Shown here: positions 5,158 through 5,368 of the stretch, piece after piece
Layout of the letters: the number at the start of each line of letters is the position of its first letter
Numbering within the stretch: the stretch's first letter is position 1
Origin: Paracoccaceae bacterium
GTDB lineage: Bacteria; Pseudomonadota; Alphaproteobacteria; Rhodobacterales; Rhodobacteraceae
NCBI GenBank assembly: GCA_023254015.1
Contig: JALQYS010000383.1
Location: forward strand, 1-5,368
DNA: 5,368 bases
Direction of reading: 5' to 3'
Notes under the pieces: model-generated
What the model saw: the letters and a program-made list of their open reading frames with translations, nothing else
Told to the model about the DNA's origin: nothing
Database searches by the model: none
Position numbers and translations under genes: made by a program

Positions 5158-5368
5158 GGCGTTGTTGCAGAACTCGGTGACGAGAGGCTCTGCGCCCTTT
5201 GCCCATTAAGGTCATGCCTGGCGTTCGATCTCGTCAGTGCCGAGTGCGTTGAAGCGGTTCATGAGTGCGATGCGGATGTGGATTTCGGCGGTCTGGCAGT
5301 CGGGATTTCGTGATGCGATGCGTTCGCCGAAGGCTTTGAGGTCGAGCAGGTTCAGCGCCACAGGTTCA
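5158..5368 (-). mobile_element. IS5-like insertion sequence, 3' end only
   Basis: The right part of the window is the end of an insertion sequence carrying the transposase tail. Its boundary is set at about 5158, where GGCGTTGTTGCAGAACTCGG begins. The start resembles the GGC-TTGTTGCA terminal repeats common in IS5-like elements. The other end is outside the window, so neither the paired repeat nor the target duplication can be checked; the edge could be off by a few bases. The LysR start is about 95 bases away. Confidence 0.65.
5212..5368 (-). CDS. IS5-family-like transposase, C-terminal 51 residues (runs off right edge)
   Basis: The visible piece begins EPVALNLLDLKAFGERIASR and ends with a run containing IRIALMNRFNALGTDEIERQ before a TGA stop at 5212-5214. 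I recognise this ending, with its MNRFNALGT-x-EI stretch, from IS5-like transposases widespread in Rhodobacterales. The DDE catalytic residues lie outside the window, so activity cannot be judged. The stop lies 54 bases inside the inferred end of the element, a normal arrangement. The family assignment is from memory of the C-terminal wording rather than a full domain. Confidence 0.75.
   Translation of the reverse strand, partial: EPVALNLLDLKAFGERIASRNPDCQTAEIHIRIALMNRFNALGTDEIERQA

Noticed and set aside
5063..5215. N-terminal extension of the LysR protein from an ATG at 5215
   Set aside because: The extra 51 residues are basic and low in pattern, and start inside the insertion sequence. The LysR family N-terminus begins at the internal ATG at 5062.

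Overview
The window looks like alphaproteobacterial DNA, most likely from a Rhodobacterales-type genome (Rhodobacter/Paracoccus group). The GC content is high and codon third positions are strongly GC-biased. The family make-up fits: Pot-type permeases, a MocR regulator, a DUF1127 protein ending in tryptophans, and an IS5-like transposase tail. The assignment is inference; no 16S or other marker gene is present.

Layout, left to right. Positions 1-1798 (minus strand) hold the first three genes of an ABC importer operon, transcribed leftward: a PotB-like permease, a PotC-like permease and the first 35 codons of an ATPase that runs off the left edge. Each junction overlaps by a few bases (ATGA, then GTGA), so the genes are probably translationally coupled. 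A candidate promoter with a palindrome over the expected start site lies at 1830-1869, and a perfect 11-bp hairpin lies behind it. Positions 1959-2216 (minus) encode an 85-residue protein I cannot place. Next comes a gene-free stretch of about 200 bases (2217-2423) with a nested inverted-repeat cluster and a candidate promoter. Positions 2424-3824 (minus) encode a full-length MocR-type regulator, a GntR winged helix fused to a PLP aminotransferase-like domain. Divergent from it, 3916-4131 (plus) encodes a 71-residue DUF1127 protein. The 91 bases between them carry repeated ATACAA/TTGTAT motifs. A LysR regulator (4175-5062, minus) converges on the DUF1127 gene. The right edge (about 5158-5368) is the 3' end of an IS5-like insertion sequence, with the last 51 residues of its transposase.

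How the genes may work together. The importer genes form one transcription unit for a small organic substrate. The permeases resemble the polyamine/opine class, but the visible start of the ATPase resembles the polar amino acid (GlnQ) class, so the substrate is open. The MocR-DUF1127 divergent pair recalls the neighbouring yjiR and yjiS genes of E. coli, and it is the best candidate here for a little-studied regulatory unit: a PLP-sensing repressor or activator controlling a small, probably RNA-associated protein. The LysR gene may have lost its original neighbour or promoter to the insertion sequence. I see no CRISPR array, tRNA, rRNA, defence system or phage gene.
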